From contig CAYPNF010000006.1 in NCBI GenBank assembly GCA_964411985.1, positions 171,889 to 235,888 on the forward strand: DNA of 64,000 nt. The letters are read 5' to 3'. Numbering within the stretch: the stretch's first letter is position 1; each line of letters starts with the position of its first letter. The notes under the pieces were generated by a model. That model was not told where the DNA came from and searched no databases. It was given only the letters and a program-made list of their open reading frames with translations. Positions 34,735-42,562 of the stretch are shown in pieces. The position numbers were made by a program, and so were the translations under genes. This DNA is from CAYPNF01 sp964411985. Lineage in GTDB: Bacteria > Verrucomicrobiota > Verrucomicrobiia > Limisphaerales > J093.

Positions 34735-35393
34735 GGCCGAACCTCGCGGCCCAGGAAGTCCGGGGCGTTGGCGCTTAGCCATTCATCCGGATCCTGAAAA
34801 TACGGGTTCTTGGTGATCACGCCACCGGAGATCGTGTAGGGGTGGGTTTGCAGCACCTTCATGATCATCGCTCCGGAAAACCGGGTGAGGTTGTAGAGAC
34901 AGATGCTGATCCAGGGCTTGCCCGGAATGAAATAGTTCAGGCGCGATTCATACGCCATCAGGTGCTCGATGCCGGGGATGGCCTCCAGCGCCCAGATCAT
35001 TTCCGCCGTGGCCCGGACGTGGCGATGGCCCTGCCGCTGGGAGGCCACATAGAACTCGTTCAAGCCCCGGTCCATGCTGTGGGGGGAAAACCGGCCGTCG
35101 GGGTAGTAGAGGTCTTTCGCGCTGAACAGATTGAACCGGTCAGGATCATGGACATGCCCGGCGCAGGCGGGGAATTGCCGCTGGTAGGTGGCGATGAAAT
35201 CCTCCCGGCTCCGCTCCACCGGGCAGTACAACTGGAGGTCGTTTTCCAGGTCGCCCTGGTGTAGGAACCCCAGGACGATCTGGTCCCGTTCGTGTTCGGT
35301 TTCGTAGAGGCCGCAGACATGGGTTCCCCAGTTGCAGGTGTAGTCGCCAAAGCCCAGGTTCATGGCGGGTTGGTTCGAGGTGGTAAAGTGCAT
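34731..35393 (-). CDS. MEDS-domain sensory protein (DcmR-like)
   Basis: The 220-residue protein consists of a MEDS domain: WGTHVCGLYETEHERDQIVLGF, then YCPVERSREDFIATY, and a C-terminal part with AMIMKVLQTHPYTISGGVITKNPYF. MEDS domains occur in the dichloromethane regulator DcmR and in many methanogen and bacterial kinases and anti-sigma networks, and are thought to bind hydrocarbon-derived ligands. Here it stands alone but its stop overlaps the hybrid-kinase ATG, so it likely senses for that kinase. The upstream 391-bp spacer carries the operon's promoter. Confidence 0.85.
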   Translation of the reverse strand: MHFTTSNQPAMNLGFGDYTCNWGTHVCGLYETEHERDQIVLGFLHQGDLENDLQLYCPVERSREDFIATYQRQFPACAGHVHDPDRFNLFSAKDLYYPDGRFSPHSMDRGLNEFYVASQRQGHRHVRATAEMIWALEAIPGIEHLMAYESRLNYFIPGKPWISICLYNLTRFSGAMIMKVLQTHPYTISGGVITKNPYFQDPDEWLSANAPDFLGREVRP

Positions 35394-35784
35394 GGTGTGC
35401 TCTGGTGGCTTTATCGTTACGCCGGTATCACGGGGTGTTCTATTCTATCAATGCTAGTGAGATTTCCTGCGTTTGTCCAACGGAGAAACCACGTAACGAG
35501 CTGGCGCATTCGAACTATAGACTGCGGTGCTCCAGGGATAGTCATAACCGATGCCCAGAACGCCCCGGTGTGTCAGGTTTTTCTTACACCGTTGTCAGGT
35601 GTCCCTGACGCAACTTCAGGGTATTCACCTGCTCCAGAACCTTACTTCGGTTGCCGATATGCTTATCGCGGTCGAGGAACTTGCTGGCGTTTGCTTTGCG
35701 GATTCCGCCGAGTCACCTTCCGCTAAGAGTGCAGCTCAAGAGCAGTAAACCGCCAAGAATCAAAAGAAAGCAAGATCGACCCCT
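35394..35784. other. Divergent promoter region between the MEDS operon and the chemoreceptor gene
   Basis: This 391-bp spacer has two copies of TGTCAGGT (near 35571 and 35594), the second starting a small hairpin, GTCAGG-TGTC-CCTGAC (35595-35610). No promoter is distinct. A 65-codon plus-strand ORF ends at 35748 but has no recognisable family or good ribosome-binding site. Confidence 0.4.
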
Positions 35785-37431
35785 ATGAATAGTCTAAAAC
35801 TTAGTGTCAAACTCATTGGCGGCTTTCTAGCCGTAGCGCTTCTCACCCTAGTTGTTGGCGGCGTCGGCTATTGGGGAGTCACCCGCCTAGTGACGCACCT
35901 GGCCGAAGTGGGCGAGGTGCGCTTGCCCAGCATAGCTGCGCTGGACGTGATCAACGAGGCGCAAACCGCCATCAAGGCCGCGGAACGCACCATGCTCCTA
36001 CCCGGCCTGGATGCAAGGGCCCTGGCTGATCAGAAAGAGCGGTTGCAGAAGGCTTGGGCGCGGGTGGATAAAGCCTGGAAAACCTATGAACCCTTGCCGC
36101 AGAGCAAGGAAGAGGAAGTGAAGTGGAAACTGTTCGAGCCCGCTTGGGAAACATGGAAGAAAGATCATGAGCGTGTCATCGCCTTGGTCGATGATAGCCA
36201 AAAGGCCGGAGACAAAGCTTTGATCGCCAAGGCCCAGGAACTGAGCCTAGGCGCCGCCGCCGCCTCGTTTACCGTGGCTGAGATCCTCATGGGAGAGGTC
36301 CTCGACATCAATCTCGCCATTGGCGAGGAATCCAAGAAGAGTTCCAAAACCGACGCCGCCTTTGCTAAGACGGTGGCTGCGGTAGCCACGCTGCTGGGCT
36401 TGGTGGTAGCGGTGACGCTGGGCGTCTACCTGGGTATTTCGGTGTCCCGCCCCATCAAAGCGGTGGCGGAGCTCTTGTCAGCAGGGGCCGACCAGACTGC
36501 CTCCGCTGCAGGTCAGGTCTCCTCGGCTTCCCAGTCCCTGGCTGAGGGAGCTTCCGAGCAAGCCGCCTCCCTGGAAGAGACGAGTTCTTCCCTCGAAGAG
36601 ATGAGCAGCATGACGATCCGCAACACGGAGACGGCGGAGAAAGTCAAGGGTTTGGCCACGCAGGCGCGCCAGGCGGGAGATACTGGGGCGGCCGACATGA
36701 AAGAGATGATTGTAGCAATGGAAGCGATCAAAACCTCCAGTGCGGACATCGCCAAGATTATCAAGACGATTGATGAGATTGCCTTCCAGACCAACATCTT
36801 AGCTCTCAACGCGGCGGTGGAAGCCGCCCGGGCTGGGGAAGCGGGCATGGGTTTTGCGGTGGTGGCCGATGAGGTGCGCAACCTGGCCCAGCGCTGTGCG
36901 CAGGCGGCCAAAGAGACTGCGGCCAAGATTGAGGATGCGGTGCAAAAGAGCGCCAATGGAGCGGAGATCAGCACCAAGGTGGCCAAGAGCCTGGAAGAGA
37001 TCATCACCAAGGCGCGGCAGGTGGATGAACTGGCGGGAGAGGTCGCGGCAGCCTCGAAAGAACAGAGCCAGGGGATTGTGCAGGTGGGCAAGGCGGTGAC
37101 CGAGATGGACAAGGTGACGCAGGGCAACGCGGCCAATGCCGAGGAGAGCGCCAGTGCGGCCGAAGAGCTCAACGCGCAAGCCGATTCCCTGAAGGACGCA
37201 GTGCAGAATCTACTGGCCCTCGTGGATGGGCAGGGAACTGGACGGACCCAAACCACTAGCTCAGCAGCAATGAAAGTGGCCAAGCGGCCCATGGCCAAAA
37301 CCACGACGATGCGCAGCGGAAACGGTCACGGGCTTAAGCGCGAGATGCAACCGCATATCCCGCAAATGACCTTCACCAGTGGGCGATCGGATCACCACGC
37401 ACCGAAGGATAGCGATTTCGAGAATTCATAG
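35785..37431 (+). CDS. Methyl-accepting chemotaxis protein, HAMP poorly formed
   Basis: The 548-residue receptor has helix 1 (LIGGFLAVALLTLVVGGVGYW, residues 9-30), a four-helix-bundle-type periplasmic domain, and helix 2 (AAVATLLGLVVAVTLGVYLGI, residues 197-220). After SRPIKAVAELL the sequence goes straight into the Ala/Ser/Glu-rich signalling helices; the second half of a HAMP domain with its DExG motif is missing. The hairpin tip DEIAFQTNILALNAAVEAARAGE is canonical. Methylation-type segments (EEMSS, SASAAEELNA) flank it. There is no CheR-tethering pentapeptide at the C-terminus. It converges with cheD; no other che gene is in the window. Confidence 0.93.
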   Translation: MNSLKLSVKLIGGFLAVALLTLVVGGVGYWGVTRLVTHLAEVGEVRLPSIAALDVINEAQTAIKAAERTMLLPGLDARALADQKERLQKAWARVDKAWKTYEPLPQSKEEEVKWKLFEPAWETWKKDHERVIALVDDSQKAGDKALIAKAQELSLGAAAASFTVAEILMGEVLDINLAIGEESKKSSKTDAAFAKTVAAVATLLGLVVAVTLGVYLGISVSRPIKAVAELLSAGADQTASAAGQVSSASQSLAEGASEQAASLEETSSSLEEMSSMTIRNTETAEKVKGLATQARQAGDTGAADMKEMIVAMEAIKTSSADIAKIIKTIDEIAFQTNILALNAAVEAARAGEAGMGFAVVADEVRNLAQRCAQAAKETAAKIEDAVQKSANGAEISTKVAKSLEEIITKARQVDELAGEVAAASKEQSQGIVQVGKAVTEMDKVTQGNAANAEESASAAEELNAQADSLKDAVQNLLALVDGQGTGRTQTTSSAAMKVAKRPMAKTTTMRSGNGHGLKREMQPHIPQMTFTSGRSDHHAPKDSDFENS

Positions 37432-37451
37432 GGTTCATTGGGTTCGGTTCA

Positions 37452-37483
37452 AGCCCGCCAGAGGTTGGTTCCTTTGGCGGGCT
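37452..37483 (+). terminator. Hairpin terminator after the chemoreceptor gene
   Basis: AGCCCGCCAGAGG (37452-37464) and CCTTTGGCGGGCT (37471-37483) form a 13-bp stem with one G-T wobble and the loop TTGGTT. It lies 20 bp after the stop codon, with a weak T tract (GCGCTTT) behind it. It may also serve the convergent cheD unit. Confidence 0.7.
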
Positions 37484-37603
37484 GCGCTTTATCCTCATCC
37501 TGCCGGCGACACTGGGCTGGAAGTAGAGAAAGAGCCGGAGCGTCAAGAGCGGCAAGTCCAGCGGGGGGGAAAGTCTGGGGCGGATGGCTGGAGCCATTGC
37601 CCA

Positions 37604-38098
37604 CTATTTCTTGAAGAGCTCCAGTCTGCCCTCCGCCGGGTTGAGTCGGAGCTTGCGATGAAAAGCACCCAGGATGTCCAGTTCGCGAAACCTCAGCCGG
37701 CGCAGGTGGAGTTCGTGGGTGACGGAGTCGTACACGTGGCGGACCGTATCAGTACCTCCGACGACAAAGCACTCAAAGTGCTGCAGGTGCAATCCCAGTT
37801 CCGCCAGACGGCGTTCAAATTCGTGCAGAGCCCCCCGGGCATTGTGCCCCCCCTCCTCGGAAAAGCCCGTGATGTGGCTTAGGCCGCCCAGGCGGTGTCG
37901 GGGATGATAAAGGCCCACACAGACGCAACTCCTGAGGTAGGTTTGCTGCGTTTCAGGGCCGACATGCACCTGACCTTGCAGAACCCGAAGGCAATGGTGG
38001 TCTCGGAGGTCAGAGTGAACCACTTGGAATTGGAGCATATTCAACTCGTATCCTACCCTTTCTATCGGCACTCCTGGCGAATCTCTAAGCCCTTTCAT
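37604..38098 (-). CDS. cheD: Chemoreceptor glutamine deamidase CheD
   Basis: CheD deamidates glutamines on chemoreceptors and can bind CheC. The 164-residue form from ATG 38098 has a strong AGGGGAG before the start; the longer ORF to 38182 would overlap the divergent gene. The active-site Thr-Cys region is TYLRSCVCVGLYHP (family: T-x-L-x-SCV), and the catalytic His lies in GGLSHITGFSEE. Later marks are FVVGGT and a closing segment LNPAEGRLELF like the usual R..xF...TG.v. The pairing with a convergent chemoreceptor supports the call. cheA, cheW and cheR are absent here. Confidence 0.8.
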   Translation of the reverse strand: MKGLRDSPGVPIERVGYELNMLQFQVVHSDLRDHHCLRVLQGQVHVGPETQQTYLRSCVCVGLYHPRHRLGGLSHITGFSEEGGHNARGALHEFERRLAELGLHLQHFECFVVGGTDTVRHVYDSVTHELHLRRLRFRELDILGAFHRKLRLNPAEGRLELFKK

Positions 38099-38180
38099 TA
38101 TTCTCCCCTTGCCAGTACCCCCAGGGTATCCTTGAGCAACCACCTTGCCGAAGGGCCCATTCTCTGGTTCACTGAACCCC

Positions 38181-39668
38181 ATGAGCCTATCCTACTCCGG
38201 CACCCAAGCCCATGTCCTCCTCGCAATCCTGACGTGGCTCAGTCTCGGGGTCGAAGCGGCTGATTCCAGGACGATGGTCCGGCCGGAAGACACCGGAGAG
38301 ACCCTGGTGAATCCTGGGATGGGATGGACCTTGCACTTCTACAGCAACTTCATCGAGAATTACGGGTCAAAACTGGAGCCCTCGGATACGCTCGACGACT
38401 GGCCCGGCCTTTCCGTGATCTATCTGCGGGTCCCCTGGTCCTACCTGGAGCCTTCGGAAGGCCAGTACAATTGGCCGCTGCTCGATACGCCCGCTCAACG
38501 CTGGATTGCCAAGGGGAAGAGGATCGCGTTTCGCGTGAGTTGCTCAGAAAGCTGGATTCGTTATGCCACTCCTAAATGGGTGGCTGATGCCGGTGCCAAA
38601 GGCACTGAATTCGACTTTGGCAAGGGACCACGCACGGGCGGGGCGCTCTGGGATCCTGACTATCTGGATCCGGTCTTCTTGAAGAAACTGGAGGCGTTCC
38701 TCACCGCCATGGCACGCCGATACGACGGAAACCCCAACGTGGCCTTCCTGGATGTGGGATCGTTTGGCATGTGGGGGGAGGGGCACACGGGCTTCAGCAG
38801 CCGCCTGAATGAGGAACAGACCTTGGCCGTGACCCAAGTGCACGTGGATCTTCATCGCCGGCTGTTTCCCAAAACCTTGCTCTGTATCAGTGATGATGTG
38901 GCTGGCGCGAGCAAGCCCGGCCGAGTCTTTCCGGCGATGGACTATGCCCGCTCGAAAGGGGTTACTTTGCGTGATGACAGCATCCTGGTGCAGCCGGCAC
39001 CCAATTCCTGGTACCATGCGGAGATGGCGGAAGCGTTCTGGCCTTCACTTCCGGTGATTCTTGAGCATGAACATTATGGCAGCTCCAAGGAGCGGAAAGC
39101 CTGGAGCAACGACCTGCTAGTGAAGTCAGTGGAGGACTACCATGCCAGCTACATGTCGATCCATTGGTGGCCGCGGGAGATGCTCGCTGAAACCCGGGCC
39201 GCCGTTGACCAGATCAATCTTAGGATCGGCTACCGGATCCAGTTACGGGAGATCTCCTATCCGTCGAGTGTTGCCCTTGGAACACCCTTCACCGTAGAGA
39301 CAACTTGGGCCAACGCCGGTGTAGCGCCGTGTTATCAGGGTGGCTTTCCGGCTCTGACGCTGAAAGACGACAAAGAGGGGATCGTGTCGGTGAATGTGGA
39401 CGAGACTTTCAACGTTGCGACGTTGGAGGTGGCTGCCCCCGGCAAAGCTCCGGAACGCAAGGTGGAGTCGAAGCTGAACGTGGCTCAACGACTTCTGGAT
39501 CCTGTGGGCAACCACGCTCCTCCCACCAAGCCCGGCACGTATCGATTGTATGTCTCCGTTGGGACTAGGGACGGTACTCCGGAAATCACCCTGCCGCTGC
39601 CGAACACGGATGGGCAGCGCAGGTATAAGATCGGCGATATCATCCTCAAACCAACAACTTCCCCGTAG
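38181..39668 (+). CDS. Exported DUF4832 glycosidase-like protein
   Basis: ATG 38181 opens a signal peptide (HVLLAILTWLSLGVEAADS), giving 495 residues; an upstream start is less likely. The N-terminal part resembles a TIM-barrel hydrolase of the GH42 type (VNPGMGWTLHFYSNF, VIYLRVPWSYLEPSEGQYNW, AFLDVGSFGMWGEGHTGF with candidate acid residues). The last 140 residues form the beta-sandwich DUF4832 (LGTPFTVETTWANAGVAPCYQG, PGTYRLYVSVGTRDGTPEI). The family is found in polysaccharide-degrading bacteria and its substrate is unknown. rtcB follows after 14 bp. It diverges from cheD. Confidence 0.85.
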   Translation: MSLSYSGTQAHVLLAILTWLSLGVEAADSRTMVRPEDTGETLVNPGMGWTLHFYSNFIENYGSKLEPSDTLDDWPGLSVIYLRVPWSYLEPSEGQYNWPLLDTPAQRWIAKGKRIAFRVSCSESWIRYATPKWVADAGAKGTEFDFGKGPRTGGALWDPDYLDPVFLKKLEAFLTAMARRYDGNPNVAFLDVGSFGMWGEGHTGFSSRLNEEQTLAVTQVHVDLHRRLFPKTLLCISDDVAGASKPGRVFPAMDYARSKGVTLRDDSILVQPAPNSWYHAEMAEAFWPSLPVILEHEHYGSSKERKAWSNDLLVKSVEDYHASYMSIHWWPREMLAETRAAVDQINLRIGYRIQLREISYPSSVALGTPFTVETTWANAGVAPCYQGGFPALTLKDDKEGIVSVNVDETFNVATLEVAAPGKAPERKVESKLNVAQRLLDPVGNHAPPTKPGTYRLYVSVGTRDGTPEITLPLPNTDGQRRYKIGDIILKPTTSP

Positions 39669-39682
39669 CTAAGCCTCCTGCC

Positions 39683-41077
39683 ATGAATACCAGCGACTTG
39701 ATTCGTCTCGGGGTCCCGCCCGGAGAAGCCACCCGGCGCGGGATGGAGTTCATCGCGAAATACCTGCTCAAGGGGTTGGACAAATCGCTGCTTCCTGCGG
39801 CGGTCGAGGCGGTTGTGCGGGATCCTGGCACGTTCACGGAGGATCCGATGAAAGGGGAATTTGCCAAGGCGCTTCTGCGGGTGGCTCGGCCCATTCGTCC
39901 TGCTGCTGCTGCTTGGAGGCAGTGGGGCGAAGGGCTCGAACCGGAGGCCGTGAATCAGATGGGACGGGCCTGCCAACTGCCTGTTTCCGTGGCCGGCGCC
40001 CTCATGCCGGATGCGCATGTGGGGTACGGACTGCCGATCGGGGGCGTGCTCGCCACGGAAAACTCGGTCGTTCCCTACGCGGTGGGGGTGGACATTGCCT
40101 GTCGCATGAAGCTCACGGTACTTGATCTTCCTGTTCGTGATCTGGAGCGCAAACGGGACCGGCTGATCGAGGCCATTGAGGGGGAAACGCGTTTCGGGAT
40201 CGGGGCGCATTTCGAACACCGTCGGAAGCATGACGTGCTTGATGCGGACTGGTCGATTAGCCCCGTCACACGCCAGCACCAGGACCGTGCCTGGGCGCAA
40301 TTAGGCACCAGCGGAAGTGGCAACCATTTTGTCGAGTTCGGCTTGTTCACCGCCCCCCAGCAGATTGGGAAACTGGAACCGGGAGTCTATGTCGCCTTGC
40401 TGAGCCACAGCGGCAGCCGAGGAACCGGGGCATCGGTGTGCGATTACTACAGCAAACTCGCCATGAAGCAGCACCCGGAGCTTCCCAAGGAACATCGGCA
40501 CCTGGCTTGGCTGTCTCTCGATTCGGCTGAGGGACAGGAATACTGGGCTGCCATGGAGTTGATGGGGGAGTACGCTGCCGCCAACCACGCCCTGATCCAT
40601 CATCACCTCGCCCGGCATCTTGGACTCACCGTTCTCCTTGACGTCGAGAATCACCACAATTTCGCCTGGAAGGAGGTTCACTCCATCAACGGAGCGGATC
40701 GCGAGGTCATCGTACACCGCAAAGGCGCAACGCCCGCGGGAGAGGGTGTTTTGGGCGTAATCCCAGGCTCGATGGCGACTCCGGGATTCCTGGTGCGAGG
40801 GCGGGGGAACGCCGAATCCCTTCGGTCCGCCTCGCATGGAGCCGGGCGAGTCATGAGCCGTACGAAAGCCATCGATACCTTCGAATGGAGCAAAGTGAAT
40901 CGCGTCCTCAAGGACCGGGGTGTCAAATTGATCTCCGCTGGACTGGATGAAGTGCCCATGGTATACAAAGACATTCACCAGGTGATGGCCGCCCAGCAGG
41001 ATCTCGTGGAAGTCCTGGGTCAATTCGATCCCAAGCTCGTGAAAATGGCTCCCCACGGAGAACGGGCCGAGGACTAA
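39683..41077 (+). CDS. rtcB: RNA-splicing ligase RtcB
   Basis: RtcB joins RNA 3'-phosphate (or 2',3'-cyclic phosphate) to 5'-OH ends using GTP and manganese. The 464-residue protein has MPDAHVGYGLPIGGVLA, the metal-binding Cys in VGVDIACRM, GSGNHFVEFG, LSHSGSRGTG, ENHHNFAWKE, and the His that takes GMP in RSASHGAGRVMSR. The N-terminus is slightly shorter than in archaeal enzymes. No archease or RtcR gene is adjacent. It follows the DUF4832 gene closely, but a functional link is unlikely. Confidence 0.93.
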   Translation: MNTSDLIRLGVPPGEATRRGMEFIAKYLLKGLDKSLLPAAVEAVVRDPGTFTEDPMKGEFAKALLRVARPIRPAAAAWRQWGEGLEPEAVNQMGRACQLPVSVAGALMPDAHVGYGLPIGGVLATENSVVPYAVGVDIACRMKLTVLDLPVRDLERKRDRLIEAIEGETRFGIGAHFEHRRKHDVLDADWSISPVTRQHQDRAWAQLGTSGSGNHFVEFGLFTAPQQIGKLEPGVYVALLSHSGSRGTGASVCDYYSKLAMKQHPELPKEHRHLAWLSLDSAEGQEYWAAMELMGEYAAANHALIHHHLARHLGLTVLLDVENHHNFAWKEVHSINGADREVIVHRKGATPAGEGVLGVIPGSMATPGFLVRGRGNAESLRSASHGAGRVMSRTKAIDTFEWSKVNRVLKDRGVKLISAGLDEVPMVYKDIHQVMAAQQDLVEVLGQFDPKLVKMAPHGERAED

Positions 41078-41114
41078 AGCAGTAAGCCATAGGACCGCCT
41101 TGGCCCAGTCCGGT

Positions 41115-41510
41115 TCACAGCACCCGAACCGACTTCAGCTTTTTGGCCGCCTTTTCGAAGGTGACCATTTGATCGGCCACATTAGCGTAAGCCCCATGAA
41201 TCAGCCGGTCTACAAAACCTGGCTTCGCGGAGGCCATTCCATCAAGCGCCAATACCGCAGCCGCCGCTCCGAGTGGTTCGATTTCGCCATCGGCAAACAA
41301 CCTCCGCAGACCCAAGAGAGAGTCCTGCTTTGAGACTCCGTAGTGGTGCTGCAATGCGAAGTAAGCCTCAGCCACCACCAAGTCTGAAACCACCGCCCGG
41401 TGACCCCGCTGCGACAGTTCGTCCAGGAACGCCAGCGCCCTCTCCGCCTGGTCTGCCGGTTGTCCCAGCAGCAGGCGCAAAACCACGGACGTGTCCAAAC
41501 CCGCCCTCAA
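41115..41510 (-). CDS. PIN-domain toxin, VapC type
   Basis: The 131-residue protein starts at TTG, overlapping the antitoxin stop (TTGA), with AAAGGGAGG just upstream; no in-frame ATG gives a proper PIN start. The PIN acidic residues are visible: D in RAGLDTSVVLRLL, E in VVAEAYFAL, and D in GFVDRLIHGAYA, followed by a less clear fourth site (MVTFEKAAKKL). VapC toxins cleave initiator tRNA or rRNA. The antitoxin lies upstream, as in vapBC pairs. The longer ORF to 41606 overlaps the antitoxin gene and is not used. Confidence 0.85.
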   Translation of the reverse strand: MRAGLDTSVVLRLLLGQPADQAERALAFLDELSQRGHRAVVSDLVVAEAYFALQHHYGVSKQDSLLGLRRLFADGEIEPLGAAAAVLALDGMASAKPGFVDRLIHGAYANVADQMVTFEKAAKKLKSVRVL

Positions 41511-41767
41511 ACTCCTCCCTTTCGTCCAGCCGCGATGCTCTCGCGGATCGCCGCCAGCGAATGACTCTTCACTTTTCGCGCTCGCGATCCGAGGCAACCC
41601 ACCCATTCCCGGGTTCGGGCGGGTTGGGGCCGTAACACCCAGACCGTTGATCCCCCTTCGTTGCGAGCCTCTAGCGCGATCACGTCTCCTGGCTTCAGGC
41701 CGAGAGCCTCACAGGTTTCCTTAGGAAAGGTCGCCTGCCGCTTTGAAGTCAATGTGAGCGTCGTCAT
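41507..41767 (-). CDS. AbrB/MazE-type antitoxin
   Basis: The 86-residue protein opens with a swapped-hairpin AbrB DNA-binding fold: LTLTSKRQATFPKETCEALGLKPGDVIALEA. The C-terminal half (KVKSHSLAAIRESIAAGRKGG) should bind and block the PIN toxin. Its TGA overlaps the toxin's TTG start, so the two are translationally coupled. The pair would repress its own promoter in the 122-bp spacer upstream (41768-41889). Confidence 0.85.
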   Translation of the reverse strand: MTTLTLTSKRQATFPKETCEALGLKPGDVIALEARNEGGSTVWVLRPQPARTREWVGCLGSRARKVKSHSLAAIRESIAAGRKGGV

Positions 41768-41889
41768 GCGGAAACCCTGACTAAGAGTGCCTTACAAGTC
41801 AAGGATCCGGTAAGGAGGATTTCGATTCGTCACCTCCCTGCAAAATCACGATCGGTCCGTCGAAATTGGCCGTTGAAGTCTCCGTTGCG

Positions 41890-42558
41890 CTAACTGCCCG
41901 TGTGGTCGTGAAACCTTCCCGCCCGCATCGACACCACCCGGTCGGCCTGCGCCTCTGCGTCGGAGCCGTGGGTGACCAGGATCACTGTCCCTCCCCGCTG
42001 GTGGAAGCTCTTGAGTTGACGATAGACCTCAGCCGCGTTGTCCGGGTCCAGGTTGCCCGTGGGTTCGTCGGCCAGGATCAACTTGGGCTGTACGATCAGG
42101 GCCCGCGCAATGGCGGCGCGCTGTCTCTCCCCGGCACTCAGAGCACTCGGGCGATGGTGCGCCCGTTCACTCAGTCCTAATTTCTTGAGAAGCTCGTCCA
42201 CATGCTCTGCGTTGGACTTGGCCGCGCCCGAACCTCCCGCGAGCAGTACGTTCTCTCTCACGTTGAGGTAAGGCACCAAGTGAAACATCTGGAATACGAA
42301 GCCGATGGTGCGGGATCGAAAGTCAGCCCTGGCCCGGCCGCTGAGCTGGTACAAATCCTGCCCATCCACCTGAACCGTGCCTGCCGTCGGACTCAGCATC
42401 CCTCCCGCCGCGAGGAGGAGGGTCGTCTTGCCGCATCCGCTCGGGCCACGGACGACCACGAATTCCCCCTGTTTCACCTCCAAACTCAGCGAATCCAAGC
42501 TTTTCACCTCGCCGACGGCACTTCGGTAGACTTTGCTGACGTTTTGGAATTGGACCAT
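41890..42558 (-). CDS. ABC transporter ATP-binding protein, MacB/LolD class
   Basis: The 222-residue ATPase has Walker A GPSGCGKTT, Q-loop FVFQMFHLVPYL, signature LSAGERQRAAIARAL (SAGE rather than SGGE), Walker B LILADEPTGNLD and VTHGSD as switch. It lies 4 bp after the FtsX-like permease gene, so the two form an exporter of the MacB/LolCDE class. The substrate is unknown: no adaptor or outer-membrane partner is adjacent. Confidence 0.93.
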   Translation of the reverse strand: MVQFQNVSKVYRSAVGEVKSLDSLSLEVKQGEFVVVRGPSGCGKTTLLLAAGGMLSPTAGTVQVDGQDLYQLSGRARADFRSRTIGFVFQMFHLVPYLNVRENVLLAGGSGAAKSNAEHVDELLKKLGLSERAHHRPSALSAGERQRAAIARALIVQPKLILADEPTGNLDPDNAAEVYRQLKSFHQRGGTVILVTHGSDAEAQADRVVSMRAGRFHDHTGS

Positions 42559-42562
42559 GGAC

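Noticed and set aside
35653..35660. GCCGATAT as a sigma-28 -10 element for the chemoreceptor gene
   Set aside because: No TAAA-like -35 lies about 15 bases upstream.
35551..35748. 65-codon plus-strand ORF before the chemoreceptor gene
   Set aside because: Its C-terminal half looks somewhat protein-like, but there is no good ribosome-binding site or known family, and it overlaps the probable promoter region.
37604..38182. Longer CheD reading frame starting at 38182
   Set aside because: It would overlap the divergent DUF4832 start, whereas ATG 38098 has a strong AGGGGAG.
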